A model generated the notes under the pieces. The model was not told where the DNA came from. It did not search any database and saw only the letters and a list, made by a program, of their open reading frames with translations. A stretch of 64,000 nt of DNA from Branchipolynoe longqiensis (Eukaryota; Annelida; Polychaeta; Phyllodocida; Polynoidae). Position numbers and translations under genes: made by a program. The DNA is taken from positions 36,740,556 through 36,804,555 of the forward strand of contig CM059197.1 in NCBI GenBank assembly GCA_030323885.1. The letters run 5' to 3'. This document shows positions 29,600 to 42,003 of the stretch, one piece after another; position 1 is the first letter of the stretch, and every line of letters begins with the position of its first letter.

Positions 29600-30646
29600 T
29601 AGGTATGTGCATGTCCGCGCGCTACGCGGCGGCCGTTTTCTGCCAAATATCTGTTCCCGGAAAAATCGTTCTGATAACAGACAAAATGCTTGCTTTTCAG
29701 TGCCTCTTAGGGGGTATCCCCATGAATTTCAGTCTATGATGTAGATAAAATGTCCATCTACAACCTCATGTTTACAATTTACAAATCCGTTTACATTTTC
29801 TGTGTCTGTGCACATTCAGAAGATTTGACTTGATTTCAACACTCAAACTCCACCTTCTATATATCTTGGGTAGCTTTAAACTGTATATGGACATTTAAAT
29901 CTGTTATTAATTGACCATTGTGTGAAGTTTCATGATGCTGTAAGGTCGAAGAGGTACTTTTCTAGGTCCCCAAAGTTTCAGTGTTATAAGATCAATCATA
30001 GTAATGATAACCAAAAATCCACAAATATGTCACTAATGTGTGCATTTACTTTTATTCTAATGGGTGGAATAGACAGAGGAGATAGGCATCTACTTACACT
30101 GAAAATTTCATTTAGATATCTCGATTATTTAGGAAGTTAGAACAAAAGATGACTAAATTATTAAATATATAGGTTTTGGGTCACACACTTGTAATGCTAA
30201 AACATTAAAACAAAGGAAGAAAACTTAACGTTTCATGGATATATACTACTTACTTGTCAGTTGACGCATTAATGAGATTCTTATGAATCTATCAATACAA
30301 AGGTAAGGATGAAAGTAGTTACAATGGACCCATGGATATATACTCATTAAAGGGACCAGCTATAGCTCGCTGGGACACTGGGCGTACTCCGACAAATGCT
30401 CTCCAAGCACAATCTTGTTTAGTTTTTATGTTTAAATGAACCAAGTATGTGTGGGGAGAGTATGGGACCAGGGCACTGCTAGTCTGAACTGCAATGGCAG
30501 TTTGTTGTCTTCAAAATGGCCGCCCCATAGGCGGCGGCCATTTGCAATGCAAAAGCTGCGCTGTGATTGGCTGAAATTGTGCCGGCAACAGGCTCACACA
30601 GTAACAAGATTTGCTGGTTCCCAGTATGGGCTCAGCTTGTGCCCGG

Positions 30647-30915
30647 TGTCGTATTCCGCGAGCACTGCTATTTGTTTTGTTTACACTCGGCCATTCGACG
30701 CTGATCGAGCTGCTACGTTAATATCGCTTGGAATTTAAGGTTAATTTAATTAAATTTCATTATTTGAGTATGTAATTCTGTTAAATATGATCGCATTCAA
30801 TAGATTTCGGCCTAATCGGTCCCTAACACTGCCGAGAACCAGCTGAGCTTGTAGCCGAGCATGCGCAGAAGCCACGACAGGCCGCTGACAATGACCGGGC
30901 GCTGAAAATACGACA
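30647..30915. mobile_element. CCGG-flanked element (TGTCGTATT ends)
   Basis: Starts TGTCGTATTCCGCG and ends GAAAATACGACA, flanked by CCGG at 30643-30646 and 30916-30919. Its right part (GCATGCGCAGAAGCCACGAC) matches the right part of the CCGG element at 52755-53257, so they are relatives. Confidence 0.75.
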
Positions 30916-31078
30916 CCGGCAGTGTTAGGGACCGATTACGCCAAAATCTATTGAATGCGATCATATTTAACAGAATTACATACTAAAATAATGAAATTTA
31001 ATTAAATTAACCTTAAATTCCAAGCGATATTAACGTAGCAGCTCGATCAGCGTCGAATCGCCGAGTGTAAACAAAACA
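30673..31078. repeat. Long inverted repeat: two 162-bp arms, 82-bp loop
   Basis: Arm 30673-30834 begins TGTTTTGTTTACACTCGG and ends CTAACACTGCCG. Arm 30917-31078 is its reverse complement with about four differences. The arms straddle the right border of the CCGG-flanked element, as if a second, truncated copy lay head-to-head with it. Confidence 0.93.
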
Positions 31079-32745
31079 GTGGCTCGAGTGACCCGAGTTG
31101 AATAATCGATTACACCCGAATATGCAAATCGCCGCCGGCGCATTCCCGAGTTCGTTTGTTTTCCACGCGGCGGATAGCTGGCGACTTTAAACAATGAAAC
31201 ATTTCTATAACCTCCTTCTAAATGACTAATGTATTCATTTAGTTTTATTTTAATGGCGTATATCCTCCAAGTCACTTTTATTTTAATGGGTGAAATCAAC
31301 AGAGCAGCTAGGTATCTACTTACACCGAACATTTCAGTGAGATATATCGATTATTAAGCAAGTTAGAACAACAATTGACTAAATATCGAGATTTTGGGTC
31401 ACACATTTGTAATGCTAAAGCATTAAAATAATGGCAGGAAATTACCCCTCATTACCGAAATTGAAATAGCTCTAGCACGCTTAATAATCAACCGATTGAC
31501 ACAATTGTTGGATTTTCTTGTAATGTATGGTTTTCAAAGCTCTTTCCAACAATGCCATTCATTTTCAGATAGGTTTGGTTAGAAAACTTTGTCCACATTG
31601 CTATATCATAGTATATGTAACCGGGCCTTTAGAGACAGTGCTGCCGGCATTTTTTGTTGGTCCATTAGTTGTTTAAGCAGGGGAAATTTCAGTCATAGAC
31701 GACTGGTCTTCCTCATTCCACTGCTGGTCGATAGAAAGCCGAGCCTACACTTTTACCGACCCAAGGCAAGGGATTTTTAACCTCCCACACCACACATAGA
31801 CATGGTATGAGAGCAACCGGCCTTTGATGACGCTGTAAGTTATACACAACTTATTTAATAAGTTATTATCAGTAACTTAGATAACAAGATTTACCCCTAC
31901 CCACAGTAATAGCGAATGGTAGACAGGAAGTGTTAACACTTATTTGTAGGTAGGGCTATCACAGTAGCAGTAACTATGGCTATGCCCTACTTCTAGTTGT
32001 TGTTAGGACGTAAAACAACGTCACGTGACTACCGCCGTACGAATAGACACCGCCGGAAATGCCAAACAACAAACAGTTCGTCGCTGGTGCTTGTCAGCTC
32101 AGTACCGCGTTCGATTGGTTCAGCGTCGGTGCTCCCTTTTTTCCCCGGTACATTTAATATTAGTTGTTTAAGCAGGGGAAATTTCCATCGCGGACGATTG
32201 GTCTTCCTCATTCCACTGCTCCTTGCCCTATCCTAATAATGCCGAGAGCCAGGCTAGGAAGCGACAAGTCATTAAAGTGTTTAAGCCTTTGTGAAGTTAA
32301 AACGGCCTGAATCCGCATGGTTAAACGAACGCAACCATTGACGGCGTAACTATTTCCGGTGGGTTAACTTACTATTTCCAGTTTACACCGTGAACATATA
32401 TGGCTATATCGTATATATTATATGTGCAGGTTTTGATGTACGGGCTCACGGTGTCCTATCTGTAGTATTGCCCTTCTCTTGGGCCCTAGATAGGATGCAC
32501 TGGCTTGTTGCTTTAGCAGTGTGTTGGAGGGAAAACGGGTGACCACTGTCCCATATTGTCAATTGAGCATACCCTTGCAGGATGAGTTTCCCATTCTTTA
32601 AGAACTGATATTGTGTGATTTAAACAGAAGTTGATGTAGATAAATTTCAAATATACTTCAAGCACTTTAATCTGTAGAAAAGTGAAAAGATGCATAAATG
32701 TGTGACTATGTCTGAACAAGAAACTACTATGAAAATAACTGTTAA
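31079..32745. other. Repeat-rich, no gene
   Basis: 31215-31445 duplicates 29990-30225 (TTTTGGGTCACACA, AATGCTAAA blocks). 31660-31850 and 32160-32290 hold minus-strand SINE-2 and SINE-3 tail parts (AGTTGTTTAAGCAGGGGAAA, CTTCCTCATTCCACTGCT). 31905-31950 (CAGTAATAGCGAATGGTAGA) recurs at 58983-59032 next to lipase exon 1. Confidence 0.6.
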
Positions 32746-33289
32746 AGGGACCAGATATAGGTCGCTTAGACACTGCCCATACTCCGACAAATGCTCTCCA
32801 AGCATACGTTTGCCAGTTTTCAGTTTATGCAACCACATATGTGGGGGGAGAATGCTAACATTGGTTGCTTCTGTTATGTTTTATTTAGTCCAGCAGAACT
32901 GACACTTTTAGACAACCATATAGAGAAATAAATGTTTAGAAATTGCAATCTAAAATGATAAATATAAAGTTCAAATGCTTATTTATCATAACCACCTACT
33001 TTTTGTGTGAACAATTGATTAAATAATGTAGATTAATAGACTTGAAAAGTTGAATTGAGAGTTTTCTGTGGCTGCCATCTTAGTGGTTGACATGTCTTCC
33101 TCTGTGTGTGGGGAACCCTCTAGGTCATGTGATGAGGGAATCCCACCTATGATGTCATTCATACATCACAGACCTCAACTCTCCTCCCACATGTTCAGTG
33201 GCATGAACTGAACAAACTAAGCAAAGGTATGTTTGGAGAGCTTTTGATGCTGGATTCGTTTGTATCTGGGTGAGGTATAGCCGGTGACT
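32746..33289. mobile_element. TTAA-flanked element, second family
   Basis: TTAA at 32742-32745 and 33290-33293 flank AGGGACCAGATATAGGTCGC at the left and GAGGTATAGCCGGTGACT at the right, which are imperfect inverses. A left-end copy is seen at about 30340-30470 (AAAGGGACCAGCTATAGCTC). The inside has no coding sequence. Confidence 0.65.
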
Positions 33290-33309
33290 TTAAGCGCAAG
33301 CACTAACCT

Positions 33310-33790
33310 GATCCCAAACATTTGGGACCTAACTTTATTTAACAGATTTGTAGAATACAAACATTTTTAAATGCCAGCGTTGACCTTAAAGATGCATATT
33401 ACACAGTGCCCATCTATAAACATGATCGAAAGTATTTAAGATTCTGTTGGTACGTAGAACTTTATGAGTTCACATGTAAGCCGACTGGACTGGCGCGCTG
33501 TCCATGGATGTTCACAAGGTTACTCAAACCAATTTTTTTGCTAATGTCTAGGAAAGGACATATCATGTTCCCATAAATTGATGATTCATTTATTGTCATG
33601 CAAACACAACAAGGCCAAGCAGCAGTAGATAAATTATGTAAAATGTTTACAAAGCTGGGTTTCTACATACATGAAACTAAGTCGGTACTGACGGCAACAA
33701 ACAAACTCAAATTTCTGGGTTTCTTTATTGATACCATAAAAATGACAATTATTCGACGAATTCCCGCTCAGCAAGGGCGATGCAGCTTCA
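33310..33790 (+). pseudogene. DIRS-like reverse transcriptase relic
   Basis: Translated pieces FNRFVEYKHF, DLKDAYYTVPIYKHDRKYLR, ELYEFTCKPTGLARCPWMFT, RLLKP, and KMFTKLGFYIHETKSVLTAT, then KLKFLGFFID, follow the order of DIRS-order RT palm and thumb motifs. The catalytic box reads stop-IDD, the tyrosine codon having become TAA, and a deletion separates the first piece from the rest. Not functional. Confidence 0.8.
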
Positions 33791-33923
33791 GGAATATCTT
33801 ACCTTTATAGACGAGTTCAGGGGGATTCTGTCGCCCTTGCCATGCCCCCCCCTCTCAGGTGGCAATTTATGTTGTTTGGTTATCACGTACACTCAAGTAC
33901 TTCTCTAATACAAATTATATTTA

Positions 33924-34237
33924 CCAGACAGGATGGCCGAATGAGTTAGAGCATCCGTCTCCCGTGTTGGTAGATCGTGGGGTCGTGGGTTCGAACCATG
34001 GTCGAGTCAAACCAATGACTTTGAAATTGATACTTGTTGCTTCCTAGCCTGGCGCTCGGCATTATTAGGATAGGGCAAGGACTGGTTGGCGCAGTGTCAG
34101 GATAATGTGACTAAGTGGGATATCAGGTCATGGTGCTGGCAGCCTGGTCTTCCAGTGGGGCAGCACTATTAAGTCGCCATGAGTGCACACTGTCACAAGT
34201 CGGTACCCGTCCTGATATGACCTTAGATGTTGCTAGG
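33924..34237 (+). mobile_element. SINE-1, near-full copy without tail
   Basis: CCAGACAGGATGGCCGAATG head, GGGTTCGAACCATGG B box and body to GATGTTGCTAGGATG. It stops abruptly at the LINE fragment without the ACAA tail, so the 3' junction is a deletion or recombination point. Confidence 0.9.
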
Positions 34238-34242
34238 ATGCA

Positions 34243-34680
34243 GTTCTAGCATAGCATTTGAAATATTTTTATCCGCATATTCATTAGGGTCTACTTGTAA
34301 AGAGCTTCTATAGTAAATTCCTAGTCCACCTCCAGCCTTTGTTTGCCCATTTAGATGTTTTGTTTCGCGATCAGATCTGAGGAAAGTGTATAGCTTGCTA
34401 TCGATGTCAGTTTATTTTGTATATGACTATTGAGCCATGTTTCTGGTACTGTGAAAATGTCAATCCCTGATTTTGGCAGATCGATTCTTAATTGTTCTAT
34501 TTTATGTGTGAGGCTACGTACATTGATATGTGCTATTTTGAAACCTGGCAGACCCTTCAGTTTGTTCAGAGGAAGGCTGTCCAGCTACGTGTCCCTTGCC
34601 TGTAGCCACTCCACACTGTCTCCTGGCACCCAGGTCCCTCCTGTGTTGCCATTTTTTTAAGCTTTGAAAATAAAACAAGG
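34243..34680 (-). pseudogene. LINE ORF2 endonuclease-domain fragment
   Basis: Minus-strand reading GFKIAHINVRSLTHKIEQLR, IDLPKSGIDIFTVPETWLNS and, after a +1 shift, GQTKAGGGLGIYYRSSLQVD matches the APE-type endonuclease N-terminus of non-LTR retrotransposons (N-VRSL, ETWL and GGG--IYYR motifs). The upstream part GNTGGTWVPGDSVEWLQARD continues in frame through one stop. Truncated by the SINE-1 junction at 34237. Confidence 0.85.
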
Positions 34681-35689
34681 CAAAGAAAACAAATCCCCAA
34701 AACAGTTTTTCTGTGAAGAAGAATGAAGATGAACAGCATATTTACGCTGATATGTGTTGATCTGGCTTTGGATCCAGTAGTTGACATTCTCATGATTTTA
34801 GAAGTGATGGCTGGAGTGTTCAGTTTTGATATTATCATTTGCCTCTTGTAGGTTGCAGGTAATCGTTAGCAAGTAGTTTTGCCAAATGGTAGTGGGGTAT
34901 CAACTGCATGCCATACAAATTAATGTAAGGGCATTGCCTTGGTTGTGGATGTGTGGGTTAGTTGAGGTTAGTGCCTTGATTTTCATGAGGTGCCAGAGGG
35001 GGAGGGGGGGGGGGGGAGAGTAAGAGAGCCCCTGTGCATATCCAGAGATAGTTACTGGTTCTAAGTTAGATAATGGGTTGCGATTTCAGATCAGTGGCTT
35101 AGACTGTTGGTACCAGATTAGTGCAAGTTGTGTCAGTCAGTGTGAGTATGAACACTGGTGTGAGTGCACCGAAGAGCACATGACTGCTGTGTGACAGCTG
35201 CCCATACAGATGATCCAGATGAAAAACACGTGGCACACACATGAGTCCACGGCCCTGTTGAAACCCTGTATGATAATTCAATTCCTGCAGACAATTGCCA
35301 CAGACAAGTCCCTGTGGATGTGTATCTGTAAACACAATATTGCAGGACCAAGTGAGCATCTACTCTTACACAGATGAACAGCTCTAAACAATATACACAT
35401 GTATATGCACACATACCCGCACACACACACGCATATACACACATATATATATACACAGGCACACAAGGAACATCTGCAATAAAAATTAACAAACAGCTGC
35501 GAGCAATATGGACAGCACAACATAAGTCTAGAATATCAGTGACAGAGGGAGAATGTCTTTAAGGCAGGACCAAGTCAACCTATATTCATAATCATGAACA
35601 CTTTAAGGTAATGCATAGGCAGTGTGTGTCCAATCTAAAATAAAGTCCCCTCCTCCTCCCGGACCTCGGCCCCTTGCTCCGTATATGCT

Positions 35690-36437
35690 GATGCAGATGT
35701 CTCTCTCTGTAAAACTAAACTCCTTGTCACCCTCAACTCCTCCAAAACCCTCTATTCGTCCTCCTCTACCACCTCCCCGTTATCCCCCACTCACACTGCT
35801 GCCCTGTTAGTGCCTGGAAGCGCTATGTCCCGACAGTGGCGCTCCTTCCTGAGACTCCGGCCCTGGTTCCCTCTTCTGGGGAACCCCTCACCAACCGGAC
35901 GCTCCTACAAGCCTTCAGGGCCGCTGCCCTAGCTGTCTTCCACTCGGACAAGTCCTTTTTATTTATTTTTGTTTGTTGAAGATTTATACTGCCTATCATG
36001 GATAAGCCTGAATAGGCTTGTTTTCACCATTAGACAGTTTGTCGATAGAAAGCCCGAGCCTACACTTTTACCGACCCAAGGGATTTTTAACCTCCCACAC
36101 CACATAGTCATGGTATGAGAGCAACTGGCCTTTGATGACGCTGTAAGGTATACACAGCGGTGGAAATACAAATTGGCAGAGGTGGGGGCACAGGGAATCG
36201 AACCACTGACCTTCAGATTAGGAGTCCGACCTAGAAAAAAGTCAGACACTCTAACCACTCCACCACAGAGAACACCAGCGCTCCTTCACCTTGCATAGCC
36301 TCAGACGAGGGGCCGCTCAAGCATGTGAATGCTCAGGACTGCCTCTTCCAGGCATCATGCAGGCCGGTTACTGGAAAACCACTATTGTGAATGACTATCT
36401 CGCTTACCCCGTTGTGCGAGCTGCTCTTACAGTTTGA
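35690..36437 (+). pseudogene. Tyrosine recombinase C-terminal relic, split by SINE-2
   Basis: Plus-strand pieces DVSLCKTKLLVTLNSSKTL, then after a shift HLPVIPHSHCCPVSAWKRYV, ETPALVPSSGEPLTNRTLLQ, AFRAAALAVF, and beyond the SINE TLHSLRRGAAQACECSGLPL, PGIMQAGYWKTTIVNDYLAY form the C-terminal catalytic part of a tyrosine recombinase. The HSLRRGAA box carries the catalytic His and Arg, and the NDYLAY tyrosine is in place. SINE-2 occupies 35955-36281. This is a different subfamily from the DIRS-type copy at 60.2-61.4 kb, perhaps Ngaro- or Crypton-like. Confidence 0.75.
35955..36281 (-). mobile_element. SINE-2, full minus-strand copy
   Basis: T-rich tail, then GAAGATTTATACTGCCTATC, CCCGAGCCTACACTTTTACC, GGATTTTTAACCTCCCACAC and the head complement GAATCGAACCACTGACC and ACTCTAACCACTCCACCACA. 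It sits inside the recombinase relic. Confidence 0.92.
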
Positions 36438-38716
36438 GCGCTGTTCCGGGCTGCCATCTCATCAGGACCTCTGTGCTACTCTCTCCATGAACTGAACTTA
36501 TATGATACTGCTCTGAACTAAACTACTCAGGACACTAGAGTCCCCGTACCTCGTCCTCCTCATGCTGCTAAGCTGATACGTCAGCCAAGATTACTTTTAT
36601 ATTAAATAAAACCAATTAAACTATCTCTTTTTAAACTATCGCTTTCTTGTGTCTCTAATTGTACGAGTGTGTGAATTATAATCTAATGTCATAACTTTGC
36701 CTAAATAAATCAATTCTTTTAACAGTCAATATAACCCATTTGACTAAATTGTCTTACATAAACATTCACACTTACTAGGACGGTCTGTCCATTGACAAGC
36801 TATAATATCACTGGGTTACTCGGCTGCTCAGAGCACCAGCAATACCATAAACTCTCCCCATTCTATCCCACCTGATGCTTCTCTCAAACAAACTCCTAAA
36901 CAAACTCATAAGGAAGAAAGGGAAGACAAGTCATGCAAGATTGACAGTAAAGAAGTTGTGCTTTATTGGCATCAATTCCTGTTAACCTGCTAGTGACCTA
37001 TCACCCTCACCCCTTACCTTCTGTCCACACAGAGTCTCATTACCTGCTCAGTATGTCTATGAATCAGTGCCTACAGTCCATTGAACCGGAGTCCCATGGT
37101 TGTTGCACACAGCTCAATTCGGATATATGAAATTTGGTAGCATCAGACAGTGTCTGGGGTCCTGCTCTAGAGTAGGTGTGTCTCACTCAAGAGCCAGGAG
37201 TAGAGTGATCTCTCCAGTGTGTCTGGAGCAGTTTATTGAATAATTAATATCAAAGTGAGGCTAGTGTGGTCAGGTGGCCAAGGTGGTGCAGGTGACTGGG
37301 CATCCCACAGCCAGCCAATCAGACATCCTCCACAGCCTGGGAGGGCGACTTCCCCAGTATGGGTGGCTGTCCCTCAACCCAGCTGTAGGGGGTGTCCATA
37401 CTGTATGCAGATTAACCTGGTGTGCTTGCCCATCGGCACCATGGTAACAGGTAGTTGTCGACAGTTACAAATAGATCTATATTAAAAATGTCACTTTCTC
37501 CAAACAGTAACTGTCTCTTATATAGGAAGATCTCTTCATAATCTCAGGTATCATGTATGAACATATATTTCACATAGCTTATATCATGACATATTGTGAG
37601 TGGGGCACCATTGCTTTTAGATTACATAACCTTGTCCCCACTCCGTCGCCCAAGAATAATAACGTTCTCTGCCAATATATAATTCCAAACAAAAAATCTG
37701 TATATTTGTACACCCTGTTTGTATTACAACAGGGTTATCTGACATGTTTATAACTGTTCTGGGAAAGGGAATGCCACAAGAAAATGTGCTATACACGCTT
37801 TATCAAACCATGAACCACCTCCAGGTATCGCTTTTAACCAAAAACGTCATCAGCTTTTAAAACTTTGTAAACAAAACAAAAATAATTTTAAATTAAGATT
37901 TGTTCTTAAAAAAAAAAAGATAATCTTTTTAAATGTAGAAGTATTTGAATATAAATATTAGCACAACTATTAAGGTAATCACCCTACAATGTTAACAGGC
38001 ATATTAACTAGTGAATACAGATATTCATCGTACACATGTTTCTACCATGGTCTCAATCAATAAATGCTAAACTTGGCGCCTACTTGAGGGCTTCTGATAT
38101 TGGCGTTTATCATAAGAAACTATGTAGCGAAAATCTAGGCACAATCTCTTCATATAAATCCAATGCATTCTCTATATATAGTATCAGGGGGTGTAATCGA
38201 TTAACACGACCCGGGCGACTCGGATCACCCGAGGTGCTAGAATTTCAACTAGAACACCGCAAGTGGAGTTGACAAAAACATGTGTCGTGTGCAAAAAGAC
38301 CCGACTCCAGTAACCCACCTCTTGGCTGGGGTTTGCTCGGAACGATGATGTCACATTTGTGCTGGTACCGTCCTGCAGGATAATAACTACCAATACCAGT
38401 CCTACATGTTTTGTTGTGGTAATAACACAGATTAATGAAATGGAAATATAACTAAACTATGCAATCATAAAATACTTTAAATCCTATTTTGCTGTAGTTA
38501 TATCCGTTATTTAAAAAGAAAAAGTTTAGGATTAAGCCACCATTTTTTTTCACCCCGAGCGTGGAGAAGCATATTTGATTATTCGACCCAAGTCTGCAGG
38601 ATGTGCGGATGCGCCAACAAGTGGCTCAGGTGACCCGAGTTGATTAATCGATTACCCTGAGATACAAGTTGGGGTATCCTCACGTATGCGCACCTGCCTA
38701 CCTAGGCCAACAAAAC
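36438..38716. other. No gene recognised
   Basis: 36440-36650 is probably 3' sequence of the recombinase element. 36960-37480 is GC-richer, with a short open frame at 37255 of no recognised family. The rest is AT-rich. A MITE-like CACCCGAGG/GACCCGAGT pair near 38220 and 38630 is too weak to call. Confidence 0.45.
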
Positions 38717-38998
38717 CAGGGCCGCGTTCAGGGTCTGTCTCGGAGCCGCCTCGGAGATGCCACTGACGTCACGCTAGTCTGAATGGTAAAAGCAGTTTGT
38801 TGTCTCGAAAATGGCCACCCCCATAGGCAGTGGCCATTTGCAATGGAAAAGCTGCGCTGTGATTGGCTGTAACCACTGGATACGGCGGCCATTTTCTAGG
38901 CGTTTTTTGTCTCCTGAAAAGGGAGGCATCGCCGAGACACACCCTGAATGCAAATAGGCCAAAAAGCATCGCCGAGACGTACCCTGAACGCGGCCCTG
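38717..38998. mobile_element. MITE-3, full copy
   Basis: CAGGGCCGCGTTCAGGGTCT at the left and ACCCTGAACGCGGCCCTG at the right. The body CAGTTTGTTGTCTCGAAAAT, GGCCATTTGCAATGGAAAAG matches 19929-20231. No clear target duplication. Open frames over it are repeat-derived. Confidence 0.9.
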
Positions 38999-39751
38999 CA
39001 TGCAGGTATGGTGCACTGCATTCTACTCTACTTCAGGAATAAAAAGAGAAACACAAACTTAGTTTCAAACCCCAGGGCACAGCCTGGTTTATTCTGCCAT
39101 TGCCAGAATAAGAACGTAACCTGTAACTGCCAAGCCGAGTAGCACTTAACCTCCCTTAGGGGTGGCCGGTAACAAAAGGTGGAACAGTCCATCCTAGGGC
39201 TTGCTCCCACTAGCGTGCTGCCACCTGTTGCTACTTCTTACGAAACAGGGGTCAGCATAGTCACTACTGCCACCATGTGGTAGTGGGGCTAATTACGGAC
39301 TACTACAATAGCAACATGGCTAGGCAAGTAGACATTGTTTTGCTTGTTGTTGTGTTACGTCATAGAAACATCTAAGGTCATATCAGGACGGGGTAAACAA
39401 GCATTGGTCTAACTATTATGAAGCGGTAGTGTCCGGCTACAGCCGTCGCCAGTACTGACTTCCGACAGTTTTAAATCTGATGACAAACCACCAGCATACA
39501 TCAATATATAGGAGCCCATAAAAAGTGGACAGCCCCCCCCCCCCCTCGTTGAATCCCCCCACCTCATATTAGCCCCTTTCCCACCCACCCCTAGTAACAG
39601 GGTTTTATTTCCTATTAAATCGGAAATCAGAAGAAAAAAATCCCAAGAAATCTGATTGGTTGTTTCAACTTATTCTCTGCATATAGCTACGTTTGTAGAA
39701 TATGTATAGAAATTGTGAATACAAAATGTCTAAATCTCTATCTAACAGATG

Positions 39752-39812
39752 GTGTTCTCTGTGGTGAAGTGGTTATCCAGGATAGGCAGTATAAATCTTC
39801 AAGAAAAAAACA
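39752..39812 (+). mobile_element. SINE-2, internally deleted copy
   Basis: Head GGTGTTCTCTGTGGTGAAGT, GGTTATCC is joined directly to the tail GATAGGCAGTATAAATCTTC and an A tract. The whole body is missing. Confidence 0.85.
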
Positions 39813-42003
39813 CTGACTGTTGCATTTCTTAAATTTACAATCCATATACCATGCAGTGACAACACCATGAATTAGATCATTCAGTCATGACCAAATTCAC
39901 TTGGTACGTGGAGGTGATGTCATTCAAATTAACAATGCAAGGGTATCACACCTTGGGACAAGATAACGTCATGGTTCATAGTGTACAAAAGTACAATTCC
40001 TCTGTAGAACAACCTACAGATAACAACATTGGTGGTAACATGTACGCACATGACTACAAATGGGATAGCCTACATTGGTCCACTTCTTTGTGAAAGACGG
40101 TGTTAGGAGTATTCTACACGATATCATAACATTCAATGTACAGATAGGGGCATGAGTATTGGGTACATCAATATACACTTCTAACGCGTCACACCTGGGA
40201 CAGTGCATTGCAACAGTAAATAGCAAATATAGTTGGTTATTGTATGTATTCTTGTATGTATTCTCTCTACATATTTACCTCTATAACACAGGGATGAAAA
40301 TGGTAGATGGCGAAGAAAAACCAAATAAAAGTGTGGTGAGGAATCTGTAACCCATCGAGAACACTGACAAAGAGAATGTTGCTTTAATAATAGTTTGCTT
40401 ATCCTTGTTTTACATTCTCCAATTTTATCACATTTCTGCGAAAATACAGATATTTTCCCATAGGCTTAGCGCTGTCAGGGAATCACGAACAAATTCCCGG
40501 AAGTCAGATTTCATCCACTAATCTCCTATACTAGCAATATCCTAGCTCCATTTCATTGATCAGTCAGTACAGACTATCCTTGGAGATCCTTCCACAGCTC
40601 TTGTTGTGATTTTATTATTGCCCATGCCACAAAGTCCCCTTTTACCTCCGTAATCACTCCCTGCTTTCCTGTTTGACTGGGTTTTGTCCGAGCAGCATTT
40701 AAGGTGGCATAAGAATAGGATTTGGACTAACCAATTGCTGTCATATATATCCATGGCATTTTCATCCCTGTATAACAACGTGTGAAAGAAACTGCCCCAG
40801 TGTGAGGCCGCTGCAGCTGGAGATGCAAGGCAGATTTAGGACTAGGCAAACTGGAAAGTTGCCCAGGGGGCCTCCACAAACGGGGCCTCCACAAATTTCA
40901 TGATAAAAACCAATTTGTAAGGACAAATTTAGGCTGACCTGAACGACACGCATGTATCAATCAAATACCATATCGCGCACATATTTCCAGAGAGATATTG
41001 TCCCGCTTGCCTAAGTTGACATACATTCACGATGTTATAAATGTTCGCTTATTCAGATTCTTTCTACTTGAATAAATTTACTTTATCGAAGACTGTAACT
41101 ATGTGTTGCCACCTTTTATGTTTTTGATATTCTAGAGTAGGGTGAGCCTGAAGGCTACCCAGAGGCCTCCACATGTCTAAATCCGGCGCTGTGGAGATGT
41201 CCAAAAACCTGTGGATGAGATCGTGACCTATCTGTCGAACCTAGCCAGGATCTTGCATAAAACAATCACTATTCTGTGTGCAGTGCTGGTCTGATTAAGC
41301 ATGGTTCTACTTATATTAATATCCGACGATCAGGTGTTGTAATGCCAGACCTACTCCGGTATAATATTATATTAATTTAGGACTAGATTAATCTCAAACT
41401 TGAATAAACACACCCTAAACCTCCCCCCCCCCCACACCTAAAACTCATATAATTAGATACAAATTGCAATATACGGTTAACAGATGAATAATCAGTTGAG
41501 GACAGGAGATATAGAAGAACATGGGAAACATATCAAACATTGACGAACGATAACAATGATTGTGAAATATCCTATGCAATGATTGAATGAATGGCGATGG
41601 AATTATGAACATTAGACAGAATATAGCTATGGAACAAAGGATTACAATTACTGAATTAATCAAGTTATTCTGGATATCGTTATATGACATTAATATTATC
41701 AGATATATAACCAATATATAACATTATGATAGCCCTCGTCCCCATAGTCACGTTAATTAAATCGGGTAAGTTAGCTGGTTCGATGCTTACGAAGCCTGCC
41801 ACTGAATGACAATGTGGGTTCTAATCCCACTTTAGGTGAAGAATATGTTAACAAACTTCTCATAACGATATAGAAGCCATTGCATATCTACAAACGCTGT
41901 TTGATATATACCAAATGTATGAACGGCTTAAGTTTACCATAAAAGGACAGGCTGGGCCAGCTGAAGGTACCGGCAGCTCAGGCAGTCACTCAGGGCGCCA
42001 GTA
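39813..42003. other. Repeat scraps, no gene
   Basis: 40470-40640 is a copy of the TTCCCGGAAGTCAG repeat, continuing to GATCAGTCAGTACAGAC. A C tract lies at about 41421-41432. Around 41775-41845 a tRNA-like patch (GGGTTCTAATCCCACTT) is probably an old SINE head. Nothing coding is recognised. Confidence 0.5.

Noticed and set aside
31030..31332. 100-codon minus-strand frame
   Set aside because: Starts in the 162-bp hairpin arm and runs into a duplicated non-coding repeat; no family features.
35383..35562. Plus-strand frame rich in His, Thr and Ile
   Set aside because: Built on the CACACACGCATATACACACA microsatellite.
37255..37485. 76-codon plus-strand frame in a GC-richer patch
   Set aside because: No recognisable motif, no splice context, and the region may be an unrecognised LTR-like repeat.
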